In this document: positions 34,942-47,990 of the stretch, piece by piece
Numbering within the stretch: position 1 is the stretch's first letter
Layout: each line of letters begins with the position of its first letter
NCBI GenBank assembly: GCA_028671895.1
Contig: CM053802.1
Location: 33,332,201-33,396,200, forward strand
Reading direction: 5' to 3'
Source: Oenanthe sinensis
Taxonomy: Eukaryota; Streptophyta; Magnoliopsida; Apiales; Apiaceae
DNA length: 64,000 nt
Position numbers and translations under genes: made by a program
The notes under the pieces: generated by a model
Told to the model about the DNA's origin: nothing
What the model saw: only the letters and a program-made list of their open reading frames with translations
The model's database searches: none

Positions 34942-36784
34942 GTCATTGACGAGATGGTTTATGAACGGTCGAGATAGATTCGAGGAGGTGAATGTCGGAT
35001 AGAATAAGTGTTAGTAAAATTATTAAGTATAATTTGAAGTTGTCATAAATGGACTCAATATGCGATTATACTTATTAGTAATAAAAGTAGTTGATGGGAT
35101 TAAGAGTACTAATCAGGATTATGATATCTATTGATAGAGAATCCGGAACGAGTGGGACTTTGAGAAAGTATCTTGTACTCCAGACAAGTTTTCTAACCTA
35201 CGTTTTTACATATCAAAATATATGTATTGCTATGTATGCACGTTTTTAAACACCTGTACTTAATGTACTACTGTTTTGTCGAAAGACTGTTGTTGTTGTG
35301 ATATAAACTGTATGTTGAAAAGTACGAACTGTTTTATGTATTGTTACATATTTCGCAAAATGTTCCGGTTATATGCTATAAGAAATATAGATATAAGCCG
35401 GTGAAAGAAAAAGGCTCTAAGTGTATAGCGAGTTATGTATTTTCGAACGTAGACCGGGAGCGGAAGGTTATGTTAAGTACTGTCGTAATTCGGAAGAAGC
35501 CGGAGACATATTATTTTGAAATGATGATATAAATATTTTGATATTTATATTTTGATATTCTTTTAATAAAAGAATTAAAGGAGGATAATAAATATTATTT
35601 TAATATTTATTTAATTAATAAATATTATTTGAATATTCATTTGAAGGAGATAATAAATATTATTTTAATATTTATTTAATTAATGAATATTATTTTGAAT
35701 ATTCATTTATTGAGGATTATTTATTAATTATAATTAATAAATATTATTTAAATATTTATTAATTATTTAAAATTCATTTACAAATTATTTTAGGTCTTTA
35801 ATAATTATTCGAAGCTTTCGATAATTATTTTAAATACTTTCCGACCTTCAGAAAATGGTTTAAAGATAGTAAGAGCTCCCTAATATTTTAATTTAATTAT
35901 TTTATTTTATTCTTTTAAATAAGAATAAAATATGTTCAGACTTATAAAAAATAGGGAACTCGGTATAGGAAGTGAATACCTATTTACTTCTAGAAAGCAG
36001 TCAAGTTTTGGAACCAGTTTCCATAGTTGCAGAGCTTTACTAATCAAAATAAAGAAAAAATTTCAGTTAAATCCCTGGTCATGGTTTTATAAAAGTTATC
36101 ATTCCTTGATGAAAGAGATTAGTGGGTGAAGGTCACTTACCTGTGTGGTGAGAGGACAGCCCGACTAATCTAATCAGTGACTACTCATAGGTATGAGGGT
36201 CTATCAACAAGTACGATATACTTAGGGAACTAGGATTACTTCCGGTTCCAGGTTAGATAGACAAATCTATTAACAAGTATTATATACTTGGTGAGCTTGG
36301 ATTAATGTTCCAGTTCCAGACTTATAGATTGATTCAGCAGACTTGGAGATAGCATAAGAGGCCGAGTGACGCATGGTCCAGCACTTTGACCCGTATGCGG
36401 TCTAGGGTGATTACCCATTAACGGTAGCAAATACCGGGACTCCCCCTTCTACATGTAGAGAAACAGAAGGCTTCCATAGGTTACTGATGAAGGCAGCCAC
36501 GTGCTACAACTGATCATCGTGGATGTGTGGTAGCGGGCGTGTTGATGCCCCAGTTATAGTCCATTCTTCCAATTGGAATTGTGCTTCACACCGTAATGAA
36601 AGCCTATGAGCTGAGTTACCGATGGTGTTGATTGCAAATGAAATGTTGAAATGTTTTGACGAAAAGAAAGGAAAACTTCAGATTGGATCTGACGAGAAAA
36701 AGTTTTTAACAATTTGAAATGTCATCTTGTTATGATTTAACGAATAGTTATATGAAAACTTCAGAAGGTAACTGATGTATGAAA
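34942..36784 (+). mobile_element. Gypsy LTR H, segment 3
   Basis: Continues H. Positions 36340-36600 match the block agaggccgagtgacgc seen in F LTRs near 54435 and 62215, confirming a related gypsy LTR. 35530-35780 is an AT-rich array of aataaatattattt units. Small open frames at 35341 and 35932 have no support. It ends in tgaaa (36780-36784), the duplication of A copy 2. Confidence 0.8.
35525..35780. repeat. AT-rich degenerate array in LTR H
   Basis: Repeated aataaatattatttgaatattcattt-like units, alternating in small variants. Confidence 0.7.
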
Positions 36785-37882
36785 TGTTAGTAATTGTGCT
36801 CTAGAGACAATACTTTTTATATTTTAAGGAAAATATTTATTATTAAGGATTATGTTTTATTGATTATTATTTATTTATTATGTTTTGTTTACTGCGTAAT
36901 AAATTGAAAGCATAATAAATGTCCTTGGAATTTTGATACGTATTATATATCTTTAAGTATGTGACTTAAAAATGAGATTATATGAATAGTATCTTAATCC
37001 TAAAATTCCCTAGTCGAGTATTATTATTTAAGGACAATAATAATGCACAAAGACTAGTATGTTTCTTGACAGATGACCACATCTCATTGGTCATAGGTAT
37101 GGGGATACTAAAGTCAAGAACATAAGTGCATGTATCAATGCATGGCACTGGAATGACCCGCCGTGAGATTCTACATGTTAAGTAAGTGTCATAAGTAATT
37201 CTCACTGTGATAATGGTGTAATGATCCTTAGACCTGAAATCATTATATTTCTATATGAGAATTAATGTACTTTGATTACATTAAAAGTTACCTTTGACCG
37301 GGTGATGATAAAAGTGGACATTGGGTATATTATGAATCGTATGAGAAATATGAATGATCTAGATGAGATTTAATCCTCCTAATTTTAGGAGTGATATTAT
37401 TGGCCTCTTGTTTGAGTGAGACTATGAAATGCACGGCCGTGCTCAAATGTTGATTTGATTTTAATAGTCTACTCATCGATCAAGAAAATAAAGATTAAAT
37501 TATGAAGAGGATGACACGAGACATGCCTTGAGTTTAATCTATAATATCAAGATTAAAGGGATTATATTACATGGAACATTATTCACAAAAGGCTTAATCG
37601 AATCACCGATTTATTATTATTACTTGGGTAGCAATGATGTATTACTAGATGCCGCTCATTGTTTACAATTTTAATTAGATATTAAAATTGTTGCCAACGT
37701 AATAATAACCTACAGGGTCACACACAAAGAACGCTTGAAGGAGAAATAATTTAAATTATGAATTTAAATTAAATAAGTAATTTATTTTATTTATGATATT
37801 AATTAAGTATGACTTAATTAATTATATAAATAGAATAAATGAATTACTTAAACTAATTCCAAAATTAATAATTAATTAATTA
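36785..37882 (+). mobile_element. 5' LTR of A copy 2, truncated
   Basis: Matches the A LTR to the run aattaattaattaa, then jumps to leader sequence equivalent to 26985. The shared tta/ata-rich sequence at the joint suggests end joining or slippage. Confidence 0.88.
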
Positions 37883-38959
37883 ATATATATGTATATGATT
37901 GCATGTATTGGTATGTACGCGTAGATATAATTGAGATGCATGCTTAATATTGATTAATCATGTATGTATTAGATACGACACCCATGCCATGTTTGCTTAA
38001 ACAAGATAAAATCTGTAACGATTCAAGATTTTAAAATTAACAAACGATCATGAGATTCTTGTGTTTATGAAATATGGATTTTTAAAACACGGAATTAAAT
38101 ATGGATTTTTGATATCTATAATTGGGATTTTCTGACAAAAGCGGATATGCGTATTCGTAAGGCTGATGGGTTTTAAGTGTGACCATTGGTATCCTCCATC
38201 TACCTGGGAAATGAACAATTTAAGATGTCGATTTGAAATATTTGGTTCAAGGAAAAATTGAGGATCTCTTTATGATGTGATCATGATCGTTATAAATTTT
38301 CTAAAACCCCTTAACAAAATATTAAGTTTTACTCGGATGCTTTCCAATGAATGAACACTCATCGAATCCTAGATCGATAAGGGGAAGGACTGTCAGTGGC
38401 AGGGGACTCCTATCTATCGTGGTGAGATGCGACGAATATAAACGGTTATATTCGGCCGTTGTATCATTGGGTCTAACTTAACCGAGTCGTCATAATAAGT
38501 GAAAATAAACGGTTATATTCAACTATTATGAACTTAGAAGCATAGAGTTTGGTTAAAAGTCTATTAGATAGATAAGATCAATCGTTGTTCACCAAACTAT
38601 CCAAGAATTATATATGATATAATTGACAACTGTTGTCTACCTAAATAATCATTTTCTAAGGACTTCCAGTGGTTGACTTAGGACATGACGAAATATGGAT
38701 CTTGGCTCACTAGAAAGAATTATGGGATATACTTTCCAAATTAATAGTAAGGGCTATTAGTTTGATAAAAATAGTGGGAGGTATATGATGATATACCATA
38801 ATCACTTAAACATAATTAATATTAAATTTGCAATCTAGTTTATTTTATGCACTTTAATATTGTAGATATCAAATGATAAACACAAACAACTTCTCTATGC
38901 GATCAGTTCTTGAGAAGGACAAGTTGACGAGAATATATTTCCTTGACTGACATAGGAGC

Positions 38960-39235
38960 TTGAGGATTGTCCTCGGGCACCACGATATTAGTCAAATCTC
39001 TTCCCCTGCTCTTAAAGTTGAGAATGTAACATGTGCAAATCATAGTGCTTATTGGAAGCAAATTGATGTTGCGACTGATGTTTCATGTCTCATGCTCGCA
39101 AATATATGTGCTGAGCTTAAGAAGCAATACAAGCATATAGATGCTTATGAAACGATTGAGCACAAGATATATTTGAAAGGGCACTATACACTTACAAGTA
39201 GGGAGAGTGAGACCCGGTTACACCACATGTTCTAA
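38960..39235 (+). pseudogene. A copy 2 gag, truncated frame
   Basis: A 91-codon frame equal to copy 1 gag except three residues, ending at the same TAA. The zinc knuckle His-to-Asp change near 39590-39635 is shared too. Confidence 0.82.
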
Positions 39236-40369
39236 AGATTATAGGGTATAATGAATACCATTGATATTTTGGGTTTCCAGATTGGTCTGGAGACAGTTAG
39301 ATTTGATCTTACAATCTTTGGACAAATATTATTCTTATTTTGTTATGAACAATAAAGTGAATAAGATTGGTAAAACACCCATTGAGTTGCTAAACATGTT
39401 GAGAACTGCTGAAAGTAATATGATAAATGCATGAACTACTACTATATTGATGGTAAACATAGGGAATGCAAAAGGGAAAGGAAAATGGAAAGGCAAGGAG
39501 AAGATTTGATCTAGTTCCGTTGTCAAACCAAAGTCCAATCCCTAAAGCAGAATCTAAAGTCTGAATGAGGTGTTGATAAAGAAGACGATTGTCACTTCTG
39601 TGGAAAGTTGGGAGACTGGAAATTAAACTGTCATGCTTAATTAGAAGATCGGAAGATGATGATCAATAAGGGTCAAGCTTAAGGTATCGGGTTGGAATTG
39701 GAGTAAAGATAGTTGCTCTGGTTCGAGGAACTCGTTACTTAATTTTTGGCCTATAAGGAAAATTTAGAACTTAATAATTGTTATAGCGTGCTTGCAATTG
39801 GCAGAGACATTATTTCAGTTTCTTGTTTGGACAAGAAAGACTTTTTCATTTTATACCAATAGTTGTTTATTCTATTTTGATGATGAGCCTTATAATGTTG
39901 CACATCTAATTAACAATTTATATGTTCTAAAGTGACTCAAATCAAATATTACCTTTGGCACTGTCGCTGAGGCCATATTAATGAGAAACGCATTTCCAGA
40001 ATACATAAGGATGCATTCATGGATAAGTTTGATTATGAATCATACCAAAGGATACGAATCTTGGTTTATTTGGTAAAATGACTGAAGCTCCTTTTACCGG
40101 ACATGGTGAAGGGATCATTGAATGGGTATGACTTATACATAGTGATGTATATGGTCATATGTGTACGATGACAAAAGGTAGATTTTATTAACTTCATAAA
40201 ATTTACTAATTATTTTAGTAGATACGGATATATGTATCTTTTGAAGAACTAATCCGAATCATTTGAAAAGTTCAAAGACTATAAAGATGAAGTAGAAAAT
40301 ATCAAAGAAAAGTTTTTTTGATAGGAGAGATCACACCTTGTTGGACATGGTGCGATCAATGTTGAGTCA
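39236..40369 (+). pseudogene. A copy 2 protease and N-terminal integrase remnants
   Basis: Broken frames in the same order as copy 1 (28332-29461), including the shared loss of the integrase core near 40310-40340. The intervening differences are single bases and a four-base insertion near 39736. Confidence 0.72.
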
Positions 40370-40693
40370 ATGAATCTTCCAATTAGTTTCTGGGGTTGCA
40401 CCCTGGAAACGGCTCCACATACACTTAACTGTGTTCCTACTAAATTGGTTCAAAAGACTCCTTATGAGATATGGACTGAGCAACGTCACAGCATGTCATT
40501 TATAAAATTTTGGGGATGTGAAGCGTTTGTGAAACGTCTAATCTCTGACAAGCTAGGACCAAAATCAGACAAATGTAATTTTGTGGAATACCTAACTGAA
40601 ACAAGGGGTTATTCTTTCTATAATCCTTCCGAGAACAAAGTGTTTGTTGCTCGAACTGCTGAGAGACAGTGGGAGGATAATAGATCTCAATGA
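40370..40693 (+). pseudogene. A copy 2 integrase C-terminal part
   Basis: A 107-codon frame near-identical to 29462-29785 (about six residue differences), with FWGCEAFVKRLISDKLGPKS. Confidence 0.85.
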
Positions 40694-40835
40694 AGTTTGA
40701 GACCCACATGATAACGTTGAACCAGTGGAGGAACCTGAGTAGAATGTACAAGAAAAATAATACTGCTCAAGAAACACAGGTGTTCGTAGGTTTAGTAGGA
40801 TTCGCCATGAGCCCGAGAGATAATATGGATTTCTC

Positions 40836-41468
40836 TTGACTCAAGATGGTGATGTGATGCTTGTGGATGAAGATGAGCCTCTCACCTACCTAGATACTAT
40901 AAACACTCCAGATTCTAAGAGATGGCTGGATGCCATTAAATCTGAGATGGAATCCATGTATACTAATCAAGTATGGACTTTGGTTGATCCACCTGAAGGG
41001 GTAAAACCTATAGGGTGCAAGTGGGTTTTCAAGAAGAAGACCGACATGGATGCTAATGTACAGACCTATAAGGCACGATTGGTGGCAAAAGGTTTCAAGA
41101 AAATTCATGGTATTGACTATGATGAGACCTTTTCACCAGTTGTTATGGTCATGTCCATCAGGATTTTGCTTGCTGTAGCTGCTTACTATGACTATGAAAT
41201 CTGGCAAATGGATGTCAAAACCGCTTTCTTAAATGAGAGCCTTGAAAAAGATATGGATGTGTACATGACACACCCTAAGGGTTTTGTTGATCTAAAGGAT
41301 GCTGGAAATGTATGTAAGTTGCGTCGATCCATTTATGGATTAAAGCAGGCCTCGAGGAGATGGAACATTTGTTTTCATGAAACAGTCAAAAAGAGTTTGA
41401 CTTTATTCAGAATGAAGATGAAACTTGTGTTTACAAGAAGTTTAGTGGGAGCCGTGTGGCATTCCTAG
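40836..41468 (+). pseudogene. A copy 2 reverse transcriptase, N-terminal part
   Basis: A 210-codon frame as in copy 1. It reads GCKWVFKKK and KIHGIDYDETFSPVV, closer to the family norm than copy 1 (GYKWVF, KIYDIDYDE). MDVKTAFLN is intact. The shared frame shift separates it from YVDDILL at about 41473. Confidence 0.88.
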
Positions 41469-42348
41469 TATTATATGTTGATGATATATTACTAATAGGG
41501 AATGACATTCCTTCTCTACAAACTATGAAGACTTGGTTGAGAAATAATTTCTCAATGAAAGACTTAGGCGATGTGACATATATATTAGGGATCGAGATCT
41601 ATAGAGATAGATCAAGGTGATTGATCGGCCTAATTTAGAGTACATACATTGACAAAGTTTTGCATCGATTTCAAATGCAAAGAGACTAAAATGGATATGT
41701 CCCAATGTTTCATGGGATAGTGATCTCAAAATAAAATTTGTCCTAAATCATTGGATGATAGGGACTGCATGAGTAAAATTCCATATGCGTCAGCAATTGG
41801 TTTTATAATGTATGCAATGATATGTACTTGTCCTGATGTCTCGTATGCTTTAACCATGATGAGTAGATACCGATCTAATCCAGGTGAAGGTCACTGGACG
41901 ACAGTCAAGAATATTCTTAAGTACTTAAAGAGGATTAAAGATTCATTCTTGTTATATGGAGGAGATGTGAAGCTAGTTGTAAGAGGTTTCAGTGATACTG
42001 GTTTCTAGACATATAACGATAATTTAATGTTTCTGTCTGTCTTTGTGTTTTATCTAATTTTATTGAGATGTTGTATGCTGGAATGGTTCACAGCAGAGAC
42101 AATAGTTGATTCTACAATAGAGCCTGAGTATATTGATGGTTGCGAAGCAGCCAAGGAGGCTGTTTGGGCATGTACTTATGAGATATCACCTAATTAATGA
42201 GATTAATGATCAAGGACATATACATATATGTAAAGTGCATACTAATAATAATATTGCAGACCCACTGATTAAGGCTTTGTCGCAGCAGAAGCATGAAAGT
42301 CACACTAGTTTCATGAGTATTGGATACTTGGGTAATTGGCTCTAGTGC
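41469..42348 (+). pseudogene. A copy 2 RT C-terminus and RNase H remnants
   Basis: YVDDILL near 41473, then the broken frame 41751-42008 (SKIPYASAIGFIMYAM) and RNase H remnants through the frame 42133-42345, ending with IADPLIKALSQQKHESH. Stops match copy 1 in position. Confidence 0.8.
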
Positions 42349-42359
42349 AAGTGGGAGAT

Positions 42360-43905
42360 TGTTAGTAATTGTGCTCTAGAGACAATACTTTTTATATTTT
42401 AAGGAAAATATTTATTATTAAGGATTATGTTTTATTGATTATTATTTATTTATTATGTTTTGTTTACTGCGTAATAAATTGAAAGCATAATAAATGTCCT
42501 TGGAATTTTGATACGTATTATATATCTTTAAGTATGTGACTTAAAAATGAGATTATATGAATAGTATCTTATTCCTAAAATTCCCTAGTCGAGTATTATT
42601 ATTTAAGGACAATAATAATGCACAAAGACTAGTATGTTTCTTGACAGATGACCACATCTCATTGGTCATAGGTATGGGGATACTAAAGTCAAGAACATAA
42701 GTGCATGTATCAATGCATGGCACTGGAATGACCCGCCGTGAGATTCTACATGTTAAGTAAGTGTCATAAGTAATTCTCACTGTGATAATGGTGTAATGAT
42801 CCTTAGACCTGAAATCATTATATTTCTATATGAGAATTAATATACTTTGATTACATTAAAAGTTACCTTTGACCGGGTGATGATAAAAGTGGACATTGGG
42901 TATATTATGAATCGTATGAGAAATATGAATGATCTAGATGGGATTTAATCCTCCTAATTTTAGGAGTGATATTATTGGCCTCTTGTTTGAGTGAGACTAT
43001 GAAATGCACGGCCGTGCTCAAATGTTGATTTGATTTTAATAGTCTACTCATCGATCAAGAAAATAAAGATTAAATTATGAAGAGGATGACACGAGACATG
43101 CCTTGAGTTTAATCTATAATATCAAGATTAAAGGGATTATATTACATGGAACATTATTCACGAAAGGCTTAATCGAATCACCGATTTATTATTATTACTT
43201 GGGTAGCAATGATGTATTACTAGATGCCGCTCATTGTTTACAATTTTAATTAGATATTAAAATTGTTGCCAACGTAATAATAACCTACAGGGTCACACAC
43301 AAAGAACGCTTGAAGGAGAAATAATTTAAATTATGAATTTAAATTAAATAAGTAATTTATTTTATTTATGATATTAATTAAGTATGACTTAATTAATTAT
43401 ATAAATAGAATAAATGAATTACTTAAACTAATTCCAAAATTAATAATTAATTAATTAAGTGAGACTTAATTAAATAATTTAGAATTTTGGATTAGTATTA
43501 ATTATAATTGGATTATAATTAGAAAACTTATTCCTCTCTCTATATAATCTCTTTATGGGTTGATTTAATAAAATAGAGATTTTAAAAAAAAAACCCTAGC
43601 CGCTCTGAGAGAGGAGGAAGATAGAGAGAGAAGAAGTTTTCGGGTGCTAGTACACATCAATCCTTCATGAAAAGTGTTCGTGTGGATACCGTAGAGCGTA
43701 GATCGCGAGAGCGGGATACGTGGTGATTAAACAAGTTTTGGACCTCCATTAATCTTCCATTAATGAACTGTTAAAGCTTCTAAAGGTATTTATTCTTTAT
43801 CTCCGAATTAAATCTTTTGTTTTCGCATGGATTCTGCGGAGGGTTTCGCTATTTTGATTTATTTTTCGCGTTTATTCCGCTGCGTTTGTGTCACGAAACC
43901 CTACA
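42360..43905 (+). mobile_element. 3' LTR of A copy 2
   Basis: A complete LTR of about 1546 bp, TGTTAGTAATTG to AACCCTACA. The polypurine tract gtgggagat precedes it. The open frame 43827-44048 crosses the LTR end into H and is not a gene. Confidence 0.92.
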
Positions 43906-43910
43906 TGAAA

Positions 43911-44924
43911 AGCTTACAAGCTTTTGAAATGTTTATCAGAAAGTATGTTTATAGAAGTTATGATTATAGTGGGGCTATATTGCTCACTCTTGTTTTCTTT
44001 ATATATCACAACACAACAGGATCTTTAAGGATATTTATGGGATGTTAAACCTTATAAATGGTATGATTCAAAGTGAGTTAATTTTCTCAAAGATAAGCAA
44101 CTATGATTGTTGTATCTTGAATGGTGTACCCCGTATATTAGGGGAGTTTAGCAAAACTATAGTTGAAGCTATTTTGCTAAGTTATGGAAAGATTATTTCA
44201 AAACTATGAACGTAATAAGTTCATTGAGTTTTATCTTAAAAAGCTTTAGAGGAGATATGAAAGCGTGGTAACACTATATTTGATAGTGTCTTATGTTATA
44301 TACCGAACCAAATTATTCGTATGATATTTTCTAAACTTTATGTTTAGTACAAATGTTTTTAGCAGAAAAACTCTGATCATGTGTATCGTTAAAAGATACT
44401 TTATTATGCTTACCATATACTGTTAAACCTTTATAATTATACTATTGAGATAGTAGTGATTATCATATTCTTGAATGAGAGTCACATAGCTAATTGGGTG
44501 AATAACTTGCTGAGCATTCTTTCGCTCATTCTTGCTTATATTATATTTTTCAGAGAAAGTGATAACCTGTTCGATTGGCTTCATGCCTAGAGAGAGAGGA
44601 AAGTAGAAGATTCACCTTTAAGATGGTTCAGTTCAACCATATTCTACGAAAGTAAGTTGAATAAGTTTCAGTATTGAGCTAGTTATTAATGTTACTTCAT
44701 GAAGAGGTTAGCATTGATAGTATGAGATCCTGGATAAGTAAATTTGGTTTTTAATAACTAATGATACTTGTTGTATATCGTTTCTAAGACTATAACTTAT
44801 GTGTATGAAAGAGAGAGGGGTCTACGATGTGATTTCATTGGATTATTGAGTTATTGCAGTTTGTAAATGATTGGATGATGACGTGGCGACTCAAATCCCT
44901 GACCCTAGATTTGGGGGCGTCACA
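43911..44924 (+). mobile_element. Gypsy LTR H, segment 4 and end
   Basis: The last part of H, ending TTTGGGGGCGTCACA at 44924, the usual Tekay LTR end. It carries the block acttgctgagc ... gctcattctt ... cag (44504-44553), also found in F and G. No primer site follows; C pol resumes at once. Confidence 0.82.
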
Positions 44925-44929
44925 AGCAA

Positions 44930-46050
44930 GCCCATCTTAATTTCAAAACCATGAATGAATTGGTTAGAAAGAATTTGGTTAGAGGCATTCCATAAATGAA
45001 GATCCCCAAAGACGGTCTATGTGATTCCTGTCAAAAGGGAAAATAAAGGAAGACATCATTCAAGGCCAAGACATAGTCATCAATTGATAAGCCTTTGGAA
45101 TTGTTACACATGGATTTATTTGAACTAGTCAATTACATGTCAATTGCTAAAAAGAAATATGCTTTAGTAATTTTGGATGACTTCACAAGATTCACCTAGG
45201 TGTATTTTTTACATTCCAAGGATGAGGCAAGTAAATTCATTATCAATCATGTAAAGAATGTTGAGACTAGTACTGAATCAAAGGTCAAGAAAATTAGAAG
45301 TGATAAAGGTATTGAATTCAAGAATTCAACTATGATAGAATACTGTGAAAAAAATGGAATCACTCAGAATTTTTCTGCCACTAGAACTCCTCAGGAAAAT
45401 GGGGTAGTTGAAAGAAAGAACTTGACCTTGATTGAAGCTACAAGGAGAATGTTCGAAGAAGATAAATTGCCAACATACTTTTGGGCAGCGGTAATCAACA
45501 CAACATGATACATTCAAAATATTTCCATGGTCAATCAATCTCAAGGCAAAACTTCTTATCAATTGATGAAGAAAGATAAGAAGACAACAATAAATTTTCT
45601 TTATGTGTTTGACAGTTAATGTTTTGTTTTGAGAAATCAACCAGAAAATTTAGGAAAATTTGAAGCCAAAGCAGATGAAGCATTTTTTGTTAAATATGAA
45701 ATCACAACAAGGCCTACAAAGTCTACAATCTAAGATTACACATTGTCATGGAAACTGTGCATGTAGCCTTTGATGATAAGAAAATTCAAAGATTGTTTGA
45801 TAAAATAAAATCATGACACATTACACTTTAAAAATAAATCAACTGGTAATGGTGAGGAAAGTGATGAAGAAATGGATGCTCCAAGAAATCAAGTACCCAG
45901 AAATTCCCCATCAATTGATGTCAATACTTCGATAGATAACTTATCAGTTGATAATGCAAAGTTGATTCTATCAGTGACAGTGATGAACCATATGTATATC
46001 TGGAATCAATGACCAACACTGGAGATGAATCACTAAGCACTTCACAAGTA
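44930..46050 (+). pseudogene. Element C integrase (SIRE-like), decayed
   Basis: After H, the pre-integrase continues with AHLNFKTMNELVRK and the zinc Cys pair in GLCDSCQKGK. The catalytic core follows: LLHMDLF (first Asp), the IRSDKGIEF block (second Asp, in frame 45200-45508) and PQENGVVERKN (Glu). All three acidic residues are readable, but stops at about 45005, 45045, 45198 and 45506 break the frame. The C-terminal part decays to about 46050 and includes ATCAATTGAT motifs (45079, 45558, 45910). The enzyme would have inserted element cDNA. Confidence 0.82.
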
Positions 46051-46330
46051 CACATTCTAACTAGTATATATTTATCTAATTCAAAACTATATGATTATTA
46101 TGTTTTGAAATGTATTATATTTATGTCAGCATGTTAACATCTTAGGATTTAATGCTTGATTGATTGCTAAGAATGAGATATTGCATGCTAGGACTTATGA
46201 GTTAAAGTTAGTACATTTCATACTTGATTTTCAATGCAGTAAAATGAATATCTAGAATTAGATAGGTTATTCTAGATTATTAGGTGTATCCTGAACATTT
46301 TCTTAAATTTGATTTAAATCTTATGTAGTG
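46050..46330. other. Unassigned AT-rich interval in element C
   Basis: About 280 bases between the integrase C-terminus and RT start with no coding or LTR similarity I recognise. It may be a small insertion or a recombination joint between two SIRE elements. Confidence 0.4.
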
Positions 46331-47990
46331 GAAAAGGAAGTGAATCTACACAACTCGTCGACTTTAATAGAATCTACTCAACAAGGTGAAGGATCTTTAA
46401 CACATCCTAGCAGCAACTCAGGGGGGCAACAAAAGAAGGGAACTACTAGTCGTACTCAACACAATGAAGATTAAGGGAATACATTAAGAATATATCTGCC
46501 AAGACAAAGGGTTTGGATTCAAATCATTCCTGGAGTCTAGTTCTTAGTGATCCGAATACTAGAGTAATGACTAGAAGTGCTATGCAAAGTAAATGATTCT
46601 TTTTCGGGAAAGAACAATTGTTAACAGTTTGTATCCTAAAGAAGATTGAAGAAGCACTGATTAATCCAGATTGGGTGATTGAAAATGCAAGAGGATCTCA
46701 ATCAGTTCGAAAGGCCGAATCTACTGAAGCTGAAAACCAGACCATAAGAGAAGACGGTATTTGGTATTGTAAGGGTTTTCAGAGACTGGATGATTATTGG
46801 CGTTGTTACGAGGGATATAGCCAAACTGGTTACTACAGATTACTATAAATTAGAAGGTATCGATGATGATGGAAATAAAATCTTCGGGACTTTCAAGATC
46901 TAACTACAAGCACTAGAGACGAGACTTGATACTATTAGGGGTGAATAAGTTGAGAACCTAATAACTGGACATTCCTAGCAACTGTTGAGCATTCAAGCAT
47001 GAATGTCTATCAGATGAATATGAACCATTGCACTCTTGAATGGTGAATAATATGTTAAAGTTGATGTACAAAAACTCCTGGACTTTGAAGTTGCATATCC
47101 ATTGGAATTTATATATCATTCTCTTCACAAGCTCTCTATGACGGAGGTAGGGAAAAAAGCAATCATCAAGGACATCTTATAACATTCTAACTTATGTGTT
47201 ACTTGAAAATGATTTAGTAAGATTATCATACACATATATATATCTAGAATAGAAGGCATACACACATAATGTAAAATATGAGCAAGTGGACCATGAATGT
47301 ATTATATGTGAGTCTACTAATAAAAATTTGGCAAGAGACTTTTGCTAAGTTAATGCAGAGTAAGTACAAGATGATCATGTTGGAAGAGTTGCAATTCTTC
47401 TTAGATTATAAGTAATTTAAAAGAATGATGACAATTAAAGTAAGTCAAGGATCTTTTAAAGATGTGCAATTTAGAAGATTCTAGACCTTTCAAGAGTTCT
47501 TTCAGCAGACCACTAATCTTGATATGGCAAAATCAGGTATATAACTGAAGTGACAAGCTATAGAGGTATGATCATCTCATTACTTATTCAAGTGCATAAA
47601 CACCATATATTATATTCTCAGTATGACTATCTGCAAGTTTCCAAGTGGATACTAGAGAATCTTATCTTATAGCTAAGATATGAATTGTTAGATATCTTAA
47701 GGGATCACCAATTCCTGGAATCTGGTACCCTGAAGATAATATGTTTAACCTAATTGGCTATATAGAAATAGATTATGCAGGTTGTAAAAAAGACATGGAA
47801 GTCATTCCTAGAAGCTATCAACTCCAACAACTCTGCTGGATACACTCTACACCATGTATGGAACAAGCGCATCGATATCAGGTATCATTTCTTTCGAAAG
47901 TTGTCCTTAGAAGAATAACTTACAGATATTTGTTAAACAACTTGATAAATTCATTTTGTCTAAGTTGTTTAGTGAACTTGGGATATTATT
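46331..47990 (+). pseudogene. SIRE-like RT and RNase H remnants
   Basis: At 46618-46690 the start of copia RT is recognisable (KKIEEALINPDWV), followed by its continuation in a shifted frame. The middle is badly decayed, with long stretches lacking clear blocks. Near 47740-47830 an RNase H-like start (YIEIDYAGCKKD) appears. The end of RNase H is readable near 47880-47990 (IRYHFFRK, then KLFSELGIL), the SIRE-type end. Many stops and shifts; no function. Confidence 0.65.

Larger units (their letters stand above)
36785..43905 (+). mobile_element. A-family copia retrotransposon, copy 2
   Basis: Flanked by a perfect tgaaa duplication (36780-36784 and 43906-43910), length 7121 bp. The 5' LTR is cut at about 37880 and fused to leader sequence at about 37884, deleting the LTR 3' end, primer site and about 1.2 kb of leader. 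The 3' LTR (42360-43905) is complete. Both LTRs share a short extra ttttatat block after the start, absent from copy 1. Coding lesions are the same as in copy 1. Confidence 0.92.

Noticed and set aside
35341..36129. Two 63-65 codon frames in gypsy LTR H
   Set aside because: Inside a solo LTR; no similarity, and codon content follows the local AT bias.
43827..44048. A 73-codon frame spanning the A copy 2 LTR end and H
   Set aside because: It crosses an element boundary created by insertion, so it cannot be an ancestral gene.
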